This document shows, in pieces, positions 1 through 8,755 of a DNA stretch of 39,143 nt. Source of the stretch: Deltaproteobacteria bacterium (GTDB taxonomy: Bacteria; Desulfobacterota; Binatia; JACPRU01); assembly GCA_016189835.1 (NCBI GenBank), contig JACPRU010000013.1, positions 1-39,143 on the forward strand, written 5' to 3'. The notes under the pieces are model-generated. The model did not search any database, had not been told where the DNA came from, and saw only the letters and a list, made by a program, of their open reading frames with translations. Both the position numbers and the translations under genes were made by a program. Positions within the stretch are counted from its first letter, which is position 1. Each line of letters starts with the position of its first letter.

Positions 1-2
1 AG

Positions 3-176
3 CGGCTGATCGTCAGCGCCGACTGCGGCTTTGGCCGCGAGGGTCTGTCGCGCCGCATCGGCTTTTACAAGTGCGTGTCCCTGGTTCTCGGGACCAACAT
101 CGTGCGCCGGGAATTGGGCCTCGAGGAGGCCTACGTGCGCGCCGCCGATCCACGCTTCGCGTTTGCTGGCGAGTAG
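3..176 (+). CDS. C-terminal end of a MetE/UroD-like methyltransferase (5' truncated)
   Basis: The reading frame is open from the left edge and ends at TAG 174-176, giving 57 visible residues. It contains SADCGFGREGL followed by RRIGFYKCVSLVLGTNIVRRE. An Asp-Cys-Gly near the C-terminus is typical of the cobalamin-independent methionine synthase fold, where this Cys is one of the zinc/thiol-substrate ligands; that assignment is family knowledge applied to a short fragment. The gene starts outside the window, so length and start cannot be judged. It is on the opposite strand to the nitrate genes and converges with them. Other zinc-dependent methyltransferases of the same superfamily are equally possible. 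Confidence 0.45.
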   Translation, partial: RLIVSADCGFGREGLSRRIGFYKCVSLVLGTNIVRRELGLEEAYVRAADPRFAFAGE

Positions 177-213
177 CCGTTCGAAGACCGGGGCTACTCA
201 AGCGCCGATATGA

Positions 214-444
214 GACGGCAGGTACTCTCCGGCCCCGATTCGAGATTCGTTCCTCGCTCCATACCGAGAGGACCTGGTCTGGGGTTTTCTGCCGCATCAG
301 GAGCTTGGTTACTGCTTCGGCGATATCGGCAGCGATCCCGAGGCGATGCTCGACCGATTGCCCTACGGACTCGCGCTGGAAGGGCTTGCGGCCTGCGATT
401 ACTGGCCGACGCGGTTCGGCGCAGAGAACATATCCAAGCGCTGA
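214..444 (+). pseudogene. Possible coding remnant, unrecognised, no start codon
   Basis: Between the methyltransferase stop and the nitrate operon there is no intact gene. One frame reads 76 residues that look protein-like: low in Arg, with well-mixed hydrophobic and acidic residues, for example REDLVWGFLPHQELGYCFGD and DPEAMLDRLPYGLALEGL. It stops at TGA 442-444. Upstream it is closed by TGA 211-213 and no ATG, GTG or TTG precedes the sensible part, so it looks like the 3' end of a decayed or frameshifted gene. I do not recognise the family. It could also be chance, because high-GC DNA often leaves frames open. The rest of 177-463 shows no other signal. Confidence 0.3.
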
Positions 445-463
445 GGAGCGCGCGACCAGCTCG

Positions 464-583
464 TCACGGGCCAGCGCCCCCGCGGCGGAGCGGCGCCCCG
501 ACGACCAGCCAGGCCTCGAGGAGCAGCACCACGAGCACGAAGACCACGACCGTCGATGCGACGGTGGCGCTCTGCGGCTGCAT
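464..583 (-). CDS. 39-residue single-helix membrane protein at the end of the nitrate operon
   Basis: ATG at 583-581 overlaps the TGA of the Rieske gene (ATGA), the same coupling used by its upstream neighbours. The 39-residue product has a short polar N-terminus (MQPQSATV), one hydrophobic helix at about residues 8-30 rich in Val and Leu, and a basic tail ending RRGGAGP. Size and topology fit a small membrane subunit or assembly factor for the Rieske/NarI-like/NasA complex encoded just upstream. That role is inferred from position only. The gene is short enough to be missed by standard length cut-offs. No recognisable family; the overlap and clean hydrophobic pattern make it more likely real than not. 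Confidence 0.55.
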   Translation of the reverse strand: MQPQSATVASTVVVFVLVVLLLEAWLVVGAPLRRGGAGP

Positions 584-1080
584 CACGCCGCCGTCTCTTC
601 CGCCCACACCTCGCCGTCCTTCACGCTGAGCGCGATGCGCGGCAGCGCGCGCTGCGGCGGGCCGCCGAGCACGCGGCCGTCGTCGGCGGCGAAGATTCCG
701 TGGTGACACGGGCAGACGAGCTGACGGCGGTCTTGCGACGGGTGTACCGGGCAGGAGAGGTGCGTGCAGAGCTGGCTGTAGGCGACGAAGCGCGACTCGG
801 CGAGGCGAAGCAGGATCGCCGGATCGTGCTCGGTCGGATAGCGGAACAGGCGATATCCGCCGACGCGGACGTCGGCGACGGCGCCGATGCGCCGCGCGGC
901 ACGCCGAGCCGGCCGTCGCAGCCACGGCACCAGCGCCGTCAGCGCGGTGGCCAGCGCCATGCCGAGCGAGGCGAAGGCGAGAAAGCGGCCGAACTCGCGC
1001 CGCGTGACCCGCCGGTCGTCGTCCCAGCGGACCGGAAAATCTCGCTTCCAGCTCGCCGTCTCGCCGGCCACGGTCTTCAT
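583..1080 (-). CDS. TAT-targeted Rieske [2Fe-2S] protein of the nitrate operon
   Basis: 165 residues. The N-terminus carries a twin-arginine motif (TRREFGRFL, residues 26-34) followed by one hydrophobic segment (about 36-54), as in QcrA-type Rieske proteins that stay membrane-anchored. Cluster ligands are Cys105-x-His107 and Cys123-x2-His126. Cys110 and Cys125 occupy the positions of the disulfide found in cytochrome bc1-type, high-potential Rieske proteins. This differs clearly from the soluble NirD encoded in the same operon. ATG at 1080 overlaps the stop of the Fe-S protein gene (ATGA). A part in quinol oxidation or electron delivery to nitrate reductase is an inference from these features and the operon. 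No cytochrome b of the bc1 type is visible nearby. Confidence 0.85.
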   Translation of the reverse strand: MKTVAGETASWKRDFPVRWDDDRRVTRREFGRFLAFASLGMALATALTALVPWLRRPARRAARRIGAVADVRVGGYRLFRYPTEHDPAILLRLAESRFVAYSQLCTHLSCPVHPSQDRRQLVCPCHHGIFAADDGRVLGGPPQRALPRIALSVKDGEVWAEETAA

Positions 1081-1679
1081 GCGATCTTCCTCATCGGCTC
1101 CGGCTCCGCGGCGATGAAGCTCGCCACGTCGACGTCGATCTCCGCGGTGCCGGCGGGCGCCATCAAGCCCACGTGCGTGCGCACCTCTTGCGCCCCGAAG
1201 CGGAAACTACGCACCGACCGCTCGCGACGCAGGCGCTCGATCACCTCGGGCGGGCCGTACGTGAGCGCTCCGCTCGGGCATACCGTCGCGCACATCGGCA
1301 TCTTGCCAAGCGAGGTGCGATCGTAGCACAGGTCGCACTTCATCATCTGATCGCGCTCGGGGACATAGCGCGGCACACCGAAGGGACACGCCAGCACGCA
1401 GTTCGAGCAGCCGATGCAGCGCTCGGCGAGCGCCGACATCACTACGCCGTCCTCGGTCTGCTTGATGGCGTCGGCCGGACAGACCTGGGCGCACGTCGGG
1501 TCCTCGCAGTGCATGCAGACGACCGGGGCGGTCTGCGGGGAGAGCGCGCGATCGACGTACTCGAGGTGGATCATCGGACGACCGGCGTGCGTGTCGCACT
1601 CCGCGCAAGCGCGCACGCACGCCTGGCAGCCGATGCAGCGCGAGGGATCGAGGAAGAACTCCACCCGCGCGCGCCTCAC
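1077..1679 (-). CDS. Four-cluster ferredoxin-like electron-transfer subunit (NrfC/DmsB family)
   Basis: 200 residues starting at GTG 1679-1677, which overlaps the nasA stop (GTGA). Four cysteine groups are visible: [40 protein letters not shown] and CDLCYD with a later CATVC. This is the layout of the 16-cysteine Fe-S subunits that pair with molybdenum bis-MGD enzymes and carry electrons between a membrane quinol site and the catalytic subunit. Assimilatory NasA enzymes usually receive electrons from ferredoxin or from a flavoprotein (NasB), so a dedicated NrfC-type subunit directly after nasA is unusual. The protein has no signal peptide, consistent with a cytoplasmic location beside NasA. 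Confidence 0.88.
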   Translation of the reverse strand: MRRARVEFFLDPSRCIGCQACVRACAECDTHAGRPMIHLEYVDRALSPQTAPVVCMHCEDPTCAQVCPADAIKQTEDGVVMSALAERCIGCSNCVLACPFGVPRYVPERDQMMKCDLCYDRTSLGKMPMCATVCPSGALTYGPPEVIERLRRERSVRSFRFGAQEVRTHVGLMAPAGTAEIDVDVASFIAAEPEPMRKIA

Positions 1680-3841
1680 GACGCCTCGACCCGCACGGCG
1701 CACACCTTGAACTCGGGGATCTTCGAGATCGGGTCGAGCGCGCGGTGCGTGATGCGGTTCACCGAGAGCCGTCCGGCCCAGTGGTACGGCACGAACACCG
1801 TGTCGGGACGGATCGCTCGCGTCAGCAGCGCCGGCAGGCGCAGCTCTCCGCGTCGCGTCGCGAGCCGCACCATCTGGCCGGCGGCGATGCCGAGCGCCTC
1901 GGCGAGCTGCGGGTGGATTTCCACGTACGGCTCGGGAGCCTGATCGAGCAGGGGGCCGATGCGACGAGTCTGGTTGCCCGAGAGGTACTGCGAGACCACG
2001 CGCCCGGTGGTGAGGAACAGCGGATAGTCGCGATCGACGTCCTCGGCGGGCGGCCGGTAGTCGACGACGTGGAAGCGCGCCCGTCCGTCGGCATGCGCGA
2101 ACCGGCCTCCCTCGAACAGGCGGGGCGTGCCGGGGTGCTCGGGCTTCGGGCAGGGCCAGAAGACGCCGAGGTTCTTCTCGATCTTCTCGTAGCTCATGCC
2201 GCCGTAGTCGATCGGGCCGCCGCTCGACGCCGCGCAGAGCTCGCGGAAGAGGTCCTCGGCGCAGGTGTACCGGAACTTGTCGGCGAAGCCGAGGCGGGCG
2301 GCGAGCTCGACGAGGATCCGCCAGTCGACGCGCGCGTCGCCCGGCGGCTCGACCGACCGCCTGAGGCGCACCACCCGGCCCTCCCCGGTCGTGATGGTTC
2401 CCTCGTCTTCCTCCTGCAGCGAACCGGCCAGCACCACGTCGGCGTGCCGCGCGGTCTCGGACAGGAAGAAGTCGATCGCGCCGAAGAACTCGAGCCGCTC
2501 GAGCGCGCGGCGGGTCTTCGCCGCGTCGGGCAGCGAGACCATCGGATTGATCGACAGGGACAACAGCCCCTTGATTTCGCCCCGCTCGATGGCGTCGAAA
2601 ATCTCGACGGCCGAGAGCCCGGCGCGTGGCAGCTCGGTCTCGGTCACACCCCAGAATCGGGCGACCTCGGCGCGGTGCGCCGGATTCTCGATGTCGCGAC
2701 CGCCGGGGAGCTGATTGCAGCGTTGGCCGTGCTCGCGACCGCCCTGACCGTTGCCCTGGCCGGTGATGGTGCCGTAGCCGCATCCGGGCTTGCCGATCCG
2801 GCCGGTGGCGAGCACGAGGTTGATGGTGGAAAGCACGTTCTCCACGCCCTTGGTGTGATGCTCGAGGCCGCGGGCGTGCAGCAGCATGCTGGTCGGCGCC
2901 TCGGCCCAGAGCTCGGCGGCGCGCACGATCGACGCCGCGGGCACGCCGGTCAGCGCCTCGGTGTGGAGCGGCGTGTATTTGGCAACCGCCTCGCGGACGG
3001 CCTCGAAACCCACGGTGTGGGCGTGGATGAACTCGCGGTCGATGGCGCCGCGGCGAACGAGATCGGCGAGGATGCCCGCGAACAGCGCGCTGTCGCGCCC
3101 CGGCTTGACCGGCAGGAAGAGGTCCGCCGTGCGGGCGATCGGCGTCAGGCGCGGATCGACGACGACGACCTTCGCGCCGGTGTCGCGCGCTCGCCAGACG
3201 TAGTCGGTGAGGATCGGGAAGCACTCGCCGACGTTTGTTCCGACCAGCATCACACACTTGGCGAGCGGGATGTCCGACCACGGGTTGGCCGCGCGGTCGA
3301 CGCCGAACGCCATCTTGTTCGCGGCCGCGGCCGAGACCATGCAGAGCCGGCCGTTGTAATCGATGTTGGCGGTACGCAGCGCGATGCGCGCGAGCTTGCC
3401 GAGCAAGTAGGCCTTCTCGTTGGTGAGCGACGCGCCGCCGAGCACCGCGAACGCGTCGCGCCCGTGGCGCTGCTGGATCGAGCGGATGCGCTCGACCACC
3501 AGACCGAGCGCCTCGTCCCAGCTCGCCCGCCGGAAGCCGCTCTCCGTGCGCCGCAACGGATGGAGCAGGCGGTCGGGATGGTCGTTTTGCAGATAGCGCG
3601 CCACGCCTTTCGAGCAGAGCTTGCCGCGATTGACCGGAAACTCCTCCCAGGGCTCGAAGCCGATCACGTGCCCGTCGGCGACCTTCAGCTGGATGCCGCA
3701 CTGCACGCCGCAGAAGCAGCAGTGCGTCTTCACCAGACGCTCCGCTGCGGGGCGCCGGGCGAACCCGCCGGCCGGCTCGTACATCGGATGCGGCCCGAAG
3801 CGGGCGATCAATTCGTCTTCTGAGGTCGGCAGCGTCGCCAT
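1676..3841 (-). CDS. nasA: Assimilatory nitrate reductase, molybdenum bis-MGD catalytic subunit
   Basis: 721 residues, close to the usual length of NasA/NarB. The N-terminal [4Fe-4S] site is Cys41-x2-Cys44-x3-Cys48 with Cys76 in LCSKG. The probable Mo ligand is Cys167 in [12 protein letters not shown]. Further molybdopterin features are [24 protein letters not shown] and TGQGNGQGG; the C-terminal MGD-binding domain has [18 protein letters not shown]. There is no TAT signal, so it should act in the cytoplasm, reducing nitrate to nitrite for NirBD. The C-terminal [2Fe-2S] BFD extension of some NasA proteins is absent. ATG at 3841 directly abuts the stop of the membrane-subunit gene. NasA and NarB cannot be separated by sequence reading alone; the nirBD and nrt context supports an assimilatory role. 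Confidence 0.93.
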   Translation of the reverse strand: MATLPTSEDELIARFGPHPMYEPAGGFARRPAAERLVKTHCCFCGVQCGIQLKVADGHVIGFEPWEEFPVNRGKLCSKGVARYLQNDHPDRLLHPLRRTESGFRRASWDEALGLVVERIRSIQQRHGRDAFAVLGGASLTNEKAYLLGKLARIALRTANIDYNGRLCMVSAAAANKMAFGVDRAANPWSDIPLAKCVMLVGTNVGECFPILTDYVWRARDTGAKVVVVDPRLTPIARTADLFLPVKPGRDSALFAGILADLVRRGAIDREFIHAHTVGFEAVREAVAKYTPLHTEALTGVPAASIVRAAELWAEAPTSMLLHARGLEHHTKGVENVLSTINLVLATGRIGKPGCGYGTITGQGNGQGGREHGQRCNQLPGGRDIENPAHRAEVARFWGVTETELPRAGLSAVEIFDAIERGEIKGLLSLSINPMVSLPDAAKTRRALERLEFFGAIDFFLSETARHADVVLAGSLQEEDEGTITTGEGRVVRLRRSVEPPGDARVDWRILVELAARLGFADKFRYTCAEDLFRELCAASSGGPIDYGGMSYEKIEKNLGVFWPCPKPEHPGTPRLFEGGRFAHADGRARFHVVDYRPPAEDVDRDYPLFLTTGRVVSQYLSGNQTRRIGPLLDQAPEPYVEIHPQLAEALGIAAGQMVRLATRRGELRLPALLTRAIRPDTVFVPYHWAGRLSVNRITHRALDPISKIPEFKVCAVRVEAS

Positions 3842-4855
3842 CTATCGCCCCACGAGGCGCCCCTGGTTCAGCGCGAGGAGCCGGCGGCGGCAGCCCGGAC
3901 AGACGTCCTGGTAGTGCAGGCCGTCGGCGAATCGCGGCTCGATCGCCAGCGCGCCGAGCACGTGCTTCAAATCGGCGACCTGCATCGCCGAGGCGAACGC
4001 AGCGCCGCAGCGCACGCAGCGCGCCGCCGCTCCGGACGCTGCCGCCCGCTTGTACAGCCCGATGCCGACGTGGGCGGGCCGCTGCACGGCGTGAAACAGC
4101 TTGCCGAAGGGCAGGTAGAGGAGCAGCGCGATGACCGTCGCCGCGTGCGTGACGGCGAAGAAAGGATAACCCCCGCCGCCGAGCGCACGCGAGGAGATGG
4201 TCAGCAGCAGGCCGGTGGCGGAGACCGCGAACAGCAGCACGAGCGGCAGTATGTCGACGGCGAGCTGCTGCACGGCGAAGTCGCCCGCCTCGCGCAGGCG
4301 GCGGTAGAGCGCCAGCGCGACGCCCACCAGCACCAGGATCGCCGAGAGGTTCAACGCGTTGAACGCAGCGAACGCCTTCCAGGAGTGCACCGAGAAGTCG
4401 TCGAGGACGATACCGAACAATACCGCCCGGTACGTCTCCGCCTCGGTCGGAGCGGTCTCGAAGTGCACCCAGCCGAACACCAGCGGGAAGGTGATGGCGA
4501 AGGCGAGCATCGAGCCCCACGACAGGCAGAAGTGCGTGACCCAGCGCAGGCGGCTACGCCGGGCGATGAAGCTTTGCGCGCCGAGGCGTGCGGCGGCGAG
4601 CCCAGCGGCGTGCGCTCCCTGGCGAGCGAAGCCGCGCTCGAGCGCGAGCTCGAGCACGCGACGGAGAAGCCGCCGCGTCGGGGGGCGACCGAGCCAGCCG
4701 CCGTAGCGGTAGGCGACGGCGAAGGCGGCGATCACCGAGGCGAACGCGTAGTGCGTCAGCGCCGGATCGAAGTGGCGAAGTCCGCCGGATCCGATCGCGA
4801 TCGCTGCCACGACCAAGCTCGCGGCCACGAGCCCGCCGACGATCTCGACCTTCAT
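3842..4855 (-). CDS. NarI-like membrane protein with a C-terminal CxxC pair
   Basis: 337 residues; ATG at 4855 overlaps the nirD stop (ATGA). About six hydrophobic helices are visible, near residues 3-22, 34-54, 105-130, 162-184, 198-220 and 233-252. His108 ([11 protein letters not shown]), His237 (THAATV) and His255 (KLFHAVQRP) lie in or at the ends of helices and could bind haem b, as in the NarI/DsrM cytochrome b fold. The soluble C-terminus has Cys280-x2-Cys283 and Cys319-x2-Cys322, a zinc-ribbon or rubredoxin-like arrangement. Lying directly before nasA, it is a good candidate quinol-side anchor for NasA and the four-cluster Fe-S protein. Haem binding and quinol oxidation are inferred, not shown. 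Confidence 0.7.
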   Translation of the reverse strand: MKVEIVGGLVAASLVVAAIAIGSGGLRHFDPALTHYAFASVIAAFAVAYRYGGWLGRPPTRRLLRRVLELALERGFARQGAHAAGLAAARLGAQSFIARRSRLRWVTHFCLSWGSMLAFAITFPLVFGWVHFETAPTEAETYRAVLFGIVLDDFSVHSWKAFAAFNALNLSAILVLVGVALALYRRLREAGDFAVQQLAVDILPLVLLFAVSATGLLLTISSRALGGGGYPFFAVTHAATVIALLLYLPFGKLFHAVQRPAHVGIGLYKRAAASGAAARCVRCGAAFASAMQVADLKHVLGALAIEPRFADGLHYQDVCPGCRRRLLALNQGRLVGR

Positions 4856-5229
4856 GCCTCGCCCTCGAGCAGCAGGATCATCCGTCCGTCCATCAGCACG
4901 ACGGGATAGCTGCGCACGCGGGCGGACTCGTTCAGGCACCGGCCGCTGGCGAGCTCGAACTTCCAGCCGTGCAACGGGCAGATCACCGCGCCGCCGCCGA
5001 CGATCCCGTCGGCCAAGGATCCGGCACGGTGCGGGCAGCGGTTGTCGAGCGCGTACAGACGGCCGTCACGCGGACGGAACACGGCCACGGTCTTGCCGCC
5101 GACGCGGTACGCCCGTCCTTCACCGACGGGGATGGCGTCGACGGTGCCGAGGTCGATCGACCGTCCGTCGGCGGGCGAGTCGACGTCGGTCTCCCAGCAG
5201 GCTCGCGCCGAACGAGCCTCCAGCGTCAC
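4852..5229 (-). CDS. nirD: Nitrite reductase small subunit, Rieske type
   Basis: 125 residues; GTG at 5229-5227 overlaps the nirB stop (GTGA). A single Rieske-like domain carries the full ligand set: Cys65-Pro-His67 in NRCPHRAGSL and Cys84-x2-His87 in VICPLHGWKFEL. Some NirD proteins have lost these ligands, so this copy probably binds a [2Fe-2S] cluster. It is soluble, without the TAT and anchor segment of the second Rieske protein downstream. It is expected to act with NirB in cytoplasmic reduction of nitrite to ammonium. Other Rieske ferredoxins are possible in principle, but position directly after nirB makes NirD the clear choice. Confidence 0.88.
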   Translation of the reverse strand: MTLEARSARACWETDVDSPADGRSIDLGTVDAIPVGEGRAYRVGGKTVAVFRPRDGRLYALDNRCPHRAGSLADGIVGGGAVICPLHGWKFELASGRCLNESARVRSYPVVLMDGRMILLLEGEA

Positions 5230-7709
5230 GCCCGGGCCTCGTCGTCGGCGATCAGGCCGCGGAACTGGGAGCGGTGCACCGGCGCATTCGCCTCCGTCCA
5301 CGGATCTCGGTACGCCGCCACCGCGGCGTCGATCTCGGCGTCGAGGCGTGCGCAGATCCCGTCCTTGTCCTCGATCAGCACCTCGCGCAGCCGCTCGATG
5401 CCGAGGCGCTCGACGAAGCCGTAGCTGCGCTCGAGGTACTTGCCGTTCTCGCGGTAGTACTGGATGAACCGGCCCGTGTAGCGCAGCACCTCGTCGTGAG
5501 TGTCGACGGTGCACAAGAGGTCGCCCTTGCGCACGGTGCTGCCGGCGGCGCCGCCGATGTAGACCTCCCACTTGCCGCCCTCGATCGCCACGGCGCCGAG
5601 GTCCTTGACGTAGGCTTCCGAGCAGTTGCGCGGGCAGCCCGCGGTGGCGAGCTTCATCTTGTGAGGCGACTCGACGCCCCGGAAGCGGCGCTCGATCTTC
5701 TGCGCGAGGGCGATCGAGTCGCCGACGCCGTAGCGGCAGAAGTCGGTGCCGACGCAACTCTTGCAGGTGCGGAAGGCCTTGGTGTACGCGTGCCCGCTCG
5801 ACATGCCGAGCTCGCGCCAGATGGACGGCAGCTGCTCCTTCTTGACGCCGAGCAGATCGATGCGCTGCCCACCGGTGATCTTGACCATCGGCACGCGGTA
5901 CTTCTCGGCGACCTCGGCGATGCGGCGCAGCTCGGTGGGCGAGGTCACGCCGCCGTAGATGCGCGGCACCACGCTGAAGGTGCCGTCGCGCTGGATGTTG
6001 GCGTGGACGCGGTCGTTGATGAAGCGCGCGTCGCGCTCGTCCTCGTAGTCGGCGTGCCAGATCGACTTGAGCAGCGAGGCCAGGCCGGGCTTGCTGCCGG
6101 CGTCTTCCTTGCCGGCGGCGAGATCGCGGAAGACCGCGCTCACGCTCTTCAAGCCATGCTGCTTGATCGCCGCGACGAGCTCCGCTTTGGCAAGCGGCAC
6201 GCCCGGGACGTAGTAGTGCTCGGACTCGTCGGGCTCGACCTCGCCCGCATAGATCTCGAGGAACTGCTGAATTAGCGTCTTGCAGGAGCCGCACCCGGTG
6301 CCCGCCTTCGTGCAGGCGCCGACGCGCGTGACCGAGCGACACTTGCCGACGAGGATCGCCTCCTTGATCTGGCCCTTGGAGACCCCGTTGCAATTGCAGA
6401 TCTGCGCGTGATCGGGGAGGTCGAGCACCGAAAGGATCGGTGCGCCGCTCGAGGTGCCGAACAGCAGGTCCGCACGCCGCTCGGGCAGCGGGCTGCCGAG
6501 CAGGAACATCTGGGTGAGCACGCCCGCCGTGTCGGCTTCGCCGAGCAGGATCGCGCCCCGCAGCGCGCCGCCCTGTGCGACGAGCTTCTTGTAGACGCCT
6601 CGGCTCGGCTCGCGGTAGACGACCACCTCGTCCCGCGGGTCGGCGGCCTTCACTTCGCCCATCGACACCAGCTCGACGCCCATGACCTTCAGATTGGTGG
6701 CGAGCCGCGACCCGCGGTACTCGGCGGCGGGGTCCTTGCCGGTGACGACGTCGGCGATGGTCTTCGCCTGGTCCCAGATCGGATCGACGAGGCCGTAGAC
6801 GACGCCGCGGTGCTCGACGCACTCGCCGACCGCGAAGATCGCGGGGTCGCTGGTGCGCAGCTGGTCGTCGCAGACGATGCCGCGGGCGACGGCCAGGCCG
6901 GAGCTCGTCGCCACGTCGACGATCGGACGGATGCCGGCACTCACGACCACCATGTCGGCGGCGATCGTCTCGCCGCTCTTCAAGCAAAGCCCGGTCACTC
7001 GCCCTTCGCCGAGGATCGCCTGCGTGAAGGTCCCGAGCAGCACGCGGACGCCCATCCCTTCCATCGCCCGCTTCAAGAGCTCGCCGCCTTCCGAATCGAG
7101 CTGCGCCGGCATCAGGTGCGGCGCCGCCTCGATCACCGTGACCTCGACGCCGTGGTTGAGTAACCCGCGCGCGGCTTCGAGGCCGAGCAGGCCGCCGCCG
7201 ATCACCACGGCGCTCCGGCAGCGCTTGGCATAGGCCGCGATGCGCTCGCAGTCGTCGATCGTGCGGAAGAAGAACGTCCCGGGCGTGTCGATGCCCGCCA
7301 TCGGCGGAACGAACGGCCGCGAGCCGGTGGCGATGATCGCCAGGTCGTAGGGGGCCTCGATCGTCGGCGCTCCGCCGTCGACGCCGTCGACGCCGTAGGG
7401 AAGGGCGGATGCACGCATCGGACGGCCGGTCACCCGGCGGCGCTCGCGATCGATGTGGGTCACTTTGATTCCGGCGTGCAGCGTCACGCCGCGCTCGGCG
7501 TACCAGGCGAGCGGGTTCAAGAAGATGCGCTCGGCGTCCTGCGTGCCGCCGAGCACGTTGGAAAGCAGGATGCGGTTATAGTTGCCGTAGGGCTCGGCGC
7601 CGAACATGGCGATCGCGAACCGCTCGGGGGCGCGGGCGAGGATCTCCTCGACGACGCGTGCGCCGGCCATGCCGTTGCCGATGACCACCAATCGTTCCGG
7701 TTCCGTCAT
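5226..7709 (-). CDS. nirB: NAD(P)H-dependent nitrite reductase large subunit
   Basis: 827 residues, the normal NirB length. Order of domains: pyridine-nucleotide/FAD oxidoreductase (VVIGNGMAGARVVEE at the N-terminus, second nucleotide motif VIGGGLLGLEAARGL); BFD-like [2Fe-2S] domain near residues 434-475 (CNCNGVSKG with GTGCGSC); then the sirohaem/[4Fe-4S] nitrite reductase part with CVGTDFCRYG near 653 and AGCPRNCSEA near 690. It reduces nitrite to ammonium in the cytoplasm. ATG at 7709 is preceded by GGAAGGAG. A 237-base gap separates it from nrtD and contains its own -24/-12 element and a strong dyad, so nirB probably starts a second transcript within the nitrate block. Confidence 0.95.
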   Translation of the reverse strand: MTEPERLVVIGNGMAGARVVEEILARAPERFAIAMFGAEPYGNYNRILLSNVLGGTQDAERIFLNPLAWYAERGVTLHAGIKVTHIDRERRRVTGRPMRASALPYGVDGVDGGAPTIEAPYDLAIIATGSRPFVPPMAGIDTPGTFFFRTIDDCERIAAYAKRCRSAVVIGGGLLGLEAARGLLNHGVEVTVIEAAPHLMPAQLDSEGGELLKRAMEGMGVRVLLGTFTQAILGEGRVTGLCLKSGETIAADMVVVSAGIRPIVDVATSSGLAVARGIVCDDQLRTSDPAIFAVGECVEHRGVVYGLVDPIWDQAKTIADVVTGKDPAAEYRGSRLATNLKVMGVELVSMGEVKAADPRDEVVVYREPSRGVYKKLVAQGGALRGAILLGEADTAGVLTQMFLLGSPLPERRADLLFGTSSGAPILSVLDLPDHAQICNCNGVSKGQIKEAILVGKCRSVTRVGACTKAGTGCGSCKTLIQQFLEIYAGEVEPDESEHYYVPGVPLAKAELVAAIKQHGLKSVSAVFRDLAAGKEDAGSKPGLASLLKSIWHADYEDERDARFINDRVHANIQRDGTFSVVPRIYGGVTSPTELRRIAEVAEKYRVPMVKITGGQRIDLLGVKKEQLPSIWRELGMSSGHAYTKAFRTCKSCVGTDFCRYGVGDSIALAQKIERRFRGVESPHKMKLATAGCPRNCSEAYVKDLGAVAIEGGKWEVYIGGAAGSTVRKGDLLCTVDTHDEVLRYTGRFIQYYRENGKYLERSYGFVERLGIERLREVLIEDKDGICARLDAEIDAAVAAYRDPWTEANAPVHRSQFRGLIADDEARA

Positions 7710-7740
7710 TGCTGCTCCTTCCCGGCCACTCGATGCACGA

Positions 7741-7756
7741 AGCAAGACGAATGCCC
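7741..7756 (-). promoter_or_regulatory. Sigma-54 (-24/-12) promoter before nirB
   Basis: On the minus strand the sequence is GGGCAT-TCGTC-TTGCT. The invariant GG and GC are ten bases apart, as in the consensus TGGCAC-N5-TTGCW. The predicted start of transcription is near 7730, about 20 bases before the nirB ATG, leaving room for the GGAAGGAG ribosome site. The same GGCAT-N5-TTGCT pattern occurs before nrtA and before the histidine kinase. Confidence 0.65.
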
Positions 7757-7847
7757 GCCGGGATGGGTGGAAAAATCCGCAGCGGCACGAGCTTTCGGCA
7801 GCAGGGGCGGCGAAGCTTACGGCAAGGGTGTTGCTCCAGAGGCAGTG

Positions 7848-7869
7848 GGCTGCTCCGCCAGGAGCAGCC
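7848..7869. promoter_or_regulatory. Perfect 9-bp dyad between nrtD and nirB
   Basis: GGCTGCTCC and GGAGCAGCC flank a four-base spacer (GCCA). Its centre lies about 128 bases upstream of the predicted nirB transcription start, the usual distance of an enhancer-binding site for an NtrC-type activator. In the nrtABCD transcript it would also fold into a strong hairpin that could limit read-through or protect mRNA ends. There is no T-run on the minus strand, so it is not a classical terminator. The choice between DNA site and RNA hairpin is open. Confidence 0.45.
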
Positions 7870-7946
7870 GCGCGAGCAGGCACACGAATAGCGTCCTCTC
7901 CGTCCTCATTCCTTCCCGTTTCGTTGGTCGAATCGGCCCGAGGGCG

Positions 7947-8753
7947 TCACTCGTTCGTCGAGCCGTCCCCCAAGCTCGAGCGCCCTTCGAGAAACCCGAT
8001 CACGTGGTCACGCAGGCGGTAGTAGTCGGGATGATCGAGCACCTCGGCGCGCCGGCGCGGCCGCCCGAACGGAACTTCGAGGATCTCGCCGATCGTCGCC
8101 GCCGGTCCGCTGGTCATCATGACGATGCGGTCGGCGAGGTAGAGCGCCTCGTCGACGTCGTGGGTGACCATCAGCACGGTCTTGCGGCCTGGCTCGAGCA
8201 GGGCGAGGAGTTGGTCCTGCAGCTCCATGCGCGTCAATGCGTCGAGCAAGCTGAACGGCTCGTCGAGCAGCAGCACCTCGGGATCGAGCGCGAGCGCGCG
8301 CGCGATGCCCACTCGCTGACGCATCCCGGCGGAGAGCTCGGCCGGATAGCGGTCGCCCTCGCCGCCGAGTCCGAGCAGCTCGAGGTACCGATCGGCGCGT
8401 CGGCGCCGCTCGGCGGATCGCAGGCCGTCTCCGACTTGGTCCACGGCGATGCGTACGTTGGTGCGGGCATCGAGCCAAGGCAGCAGGCAGGCGGACTGGA
8501 AGACCACCCCGCGATCCGTCCCCGGTCCGCCGATCTCCCGGCCCGCGAGGATCGCGCCACCCTGCGTCGGCTCGTTGAGGCCCATGACGATCGACAGGAT
8601 CGTCGACTTGCCACAGCCCGAGTGGCCGATGATGCAGACGAACTCGCCGCTGCGAACGCATAGGTTGACGTCGCGCACGATGACCGCCGGGCCGTTCGGG
8701 CTCGGATAGGTCTTGCCGAGCTGGGTGAGCTCGAGGAGCGCCTGCGCCTCCAT
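7947..8753 (-). CDS. nrtD: Nitrate ABC transporter ATPase, second copy
   Basis: 268 residues. Walker A is GHSGCGKST, Q-loop VVFQSACLLPW, signature LSAGMRQRVGIARAL and Walker B VLLLDEPF, with the switch His in VTHDVDEA. This is the NrtD/SsuB/TauB group. A TTG two codons upstream is in frame, but the ATG at 8753 is the more ordinary start and lies two bases after the stop of the first ATPase gene. Two different ATPases beside one permease suggest a heterodimeric motor, as in cyanobacterial NrtC/NrtD. The substrate is inferred from the nitrate and nitrite reductase genes immediately downstream. Confidence 0.85.
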   Translation of the reverse strand: MEAQALLELTQLGKTYPSPNGPAVIVRDVNLCVRSGEFVCIIGHSGCGKSTILSIVMGLNEPTQGGAILAGREIGGPGTDRGVVFQSACLLPWLDARTNVRIAVDQVGDGLRSAERRRRADRYLELLGLGGEGDRYPAELSAGMRQRVGIARALALDPEVLLLDEPFSLLDALTRMELQDQLLALLEPGRKTVLMVTHDVDEALYLADRIVMMTSGPAATIGEILEVPFGRPRRRAEVLDHPDYYRLRDHVIGFLEGRSSLGDGSTNE

Positions 8754-8755
8754 GC

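Noticed and set aside
1077-4520. One very long open frame of 1147 codons on the minus strand
   Set aside because: Only its last 200 codons are a gene (the four-cluster Fe-S protein). The rest is an Arg-rich shadow of nasA and the membrane-subunit gene in another frame.
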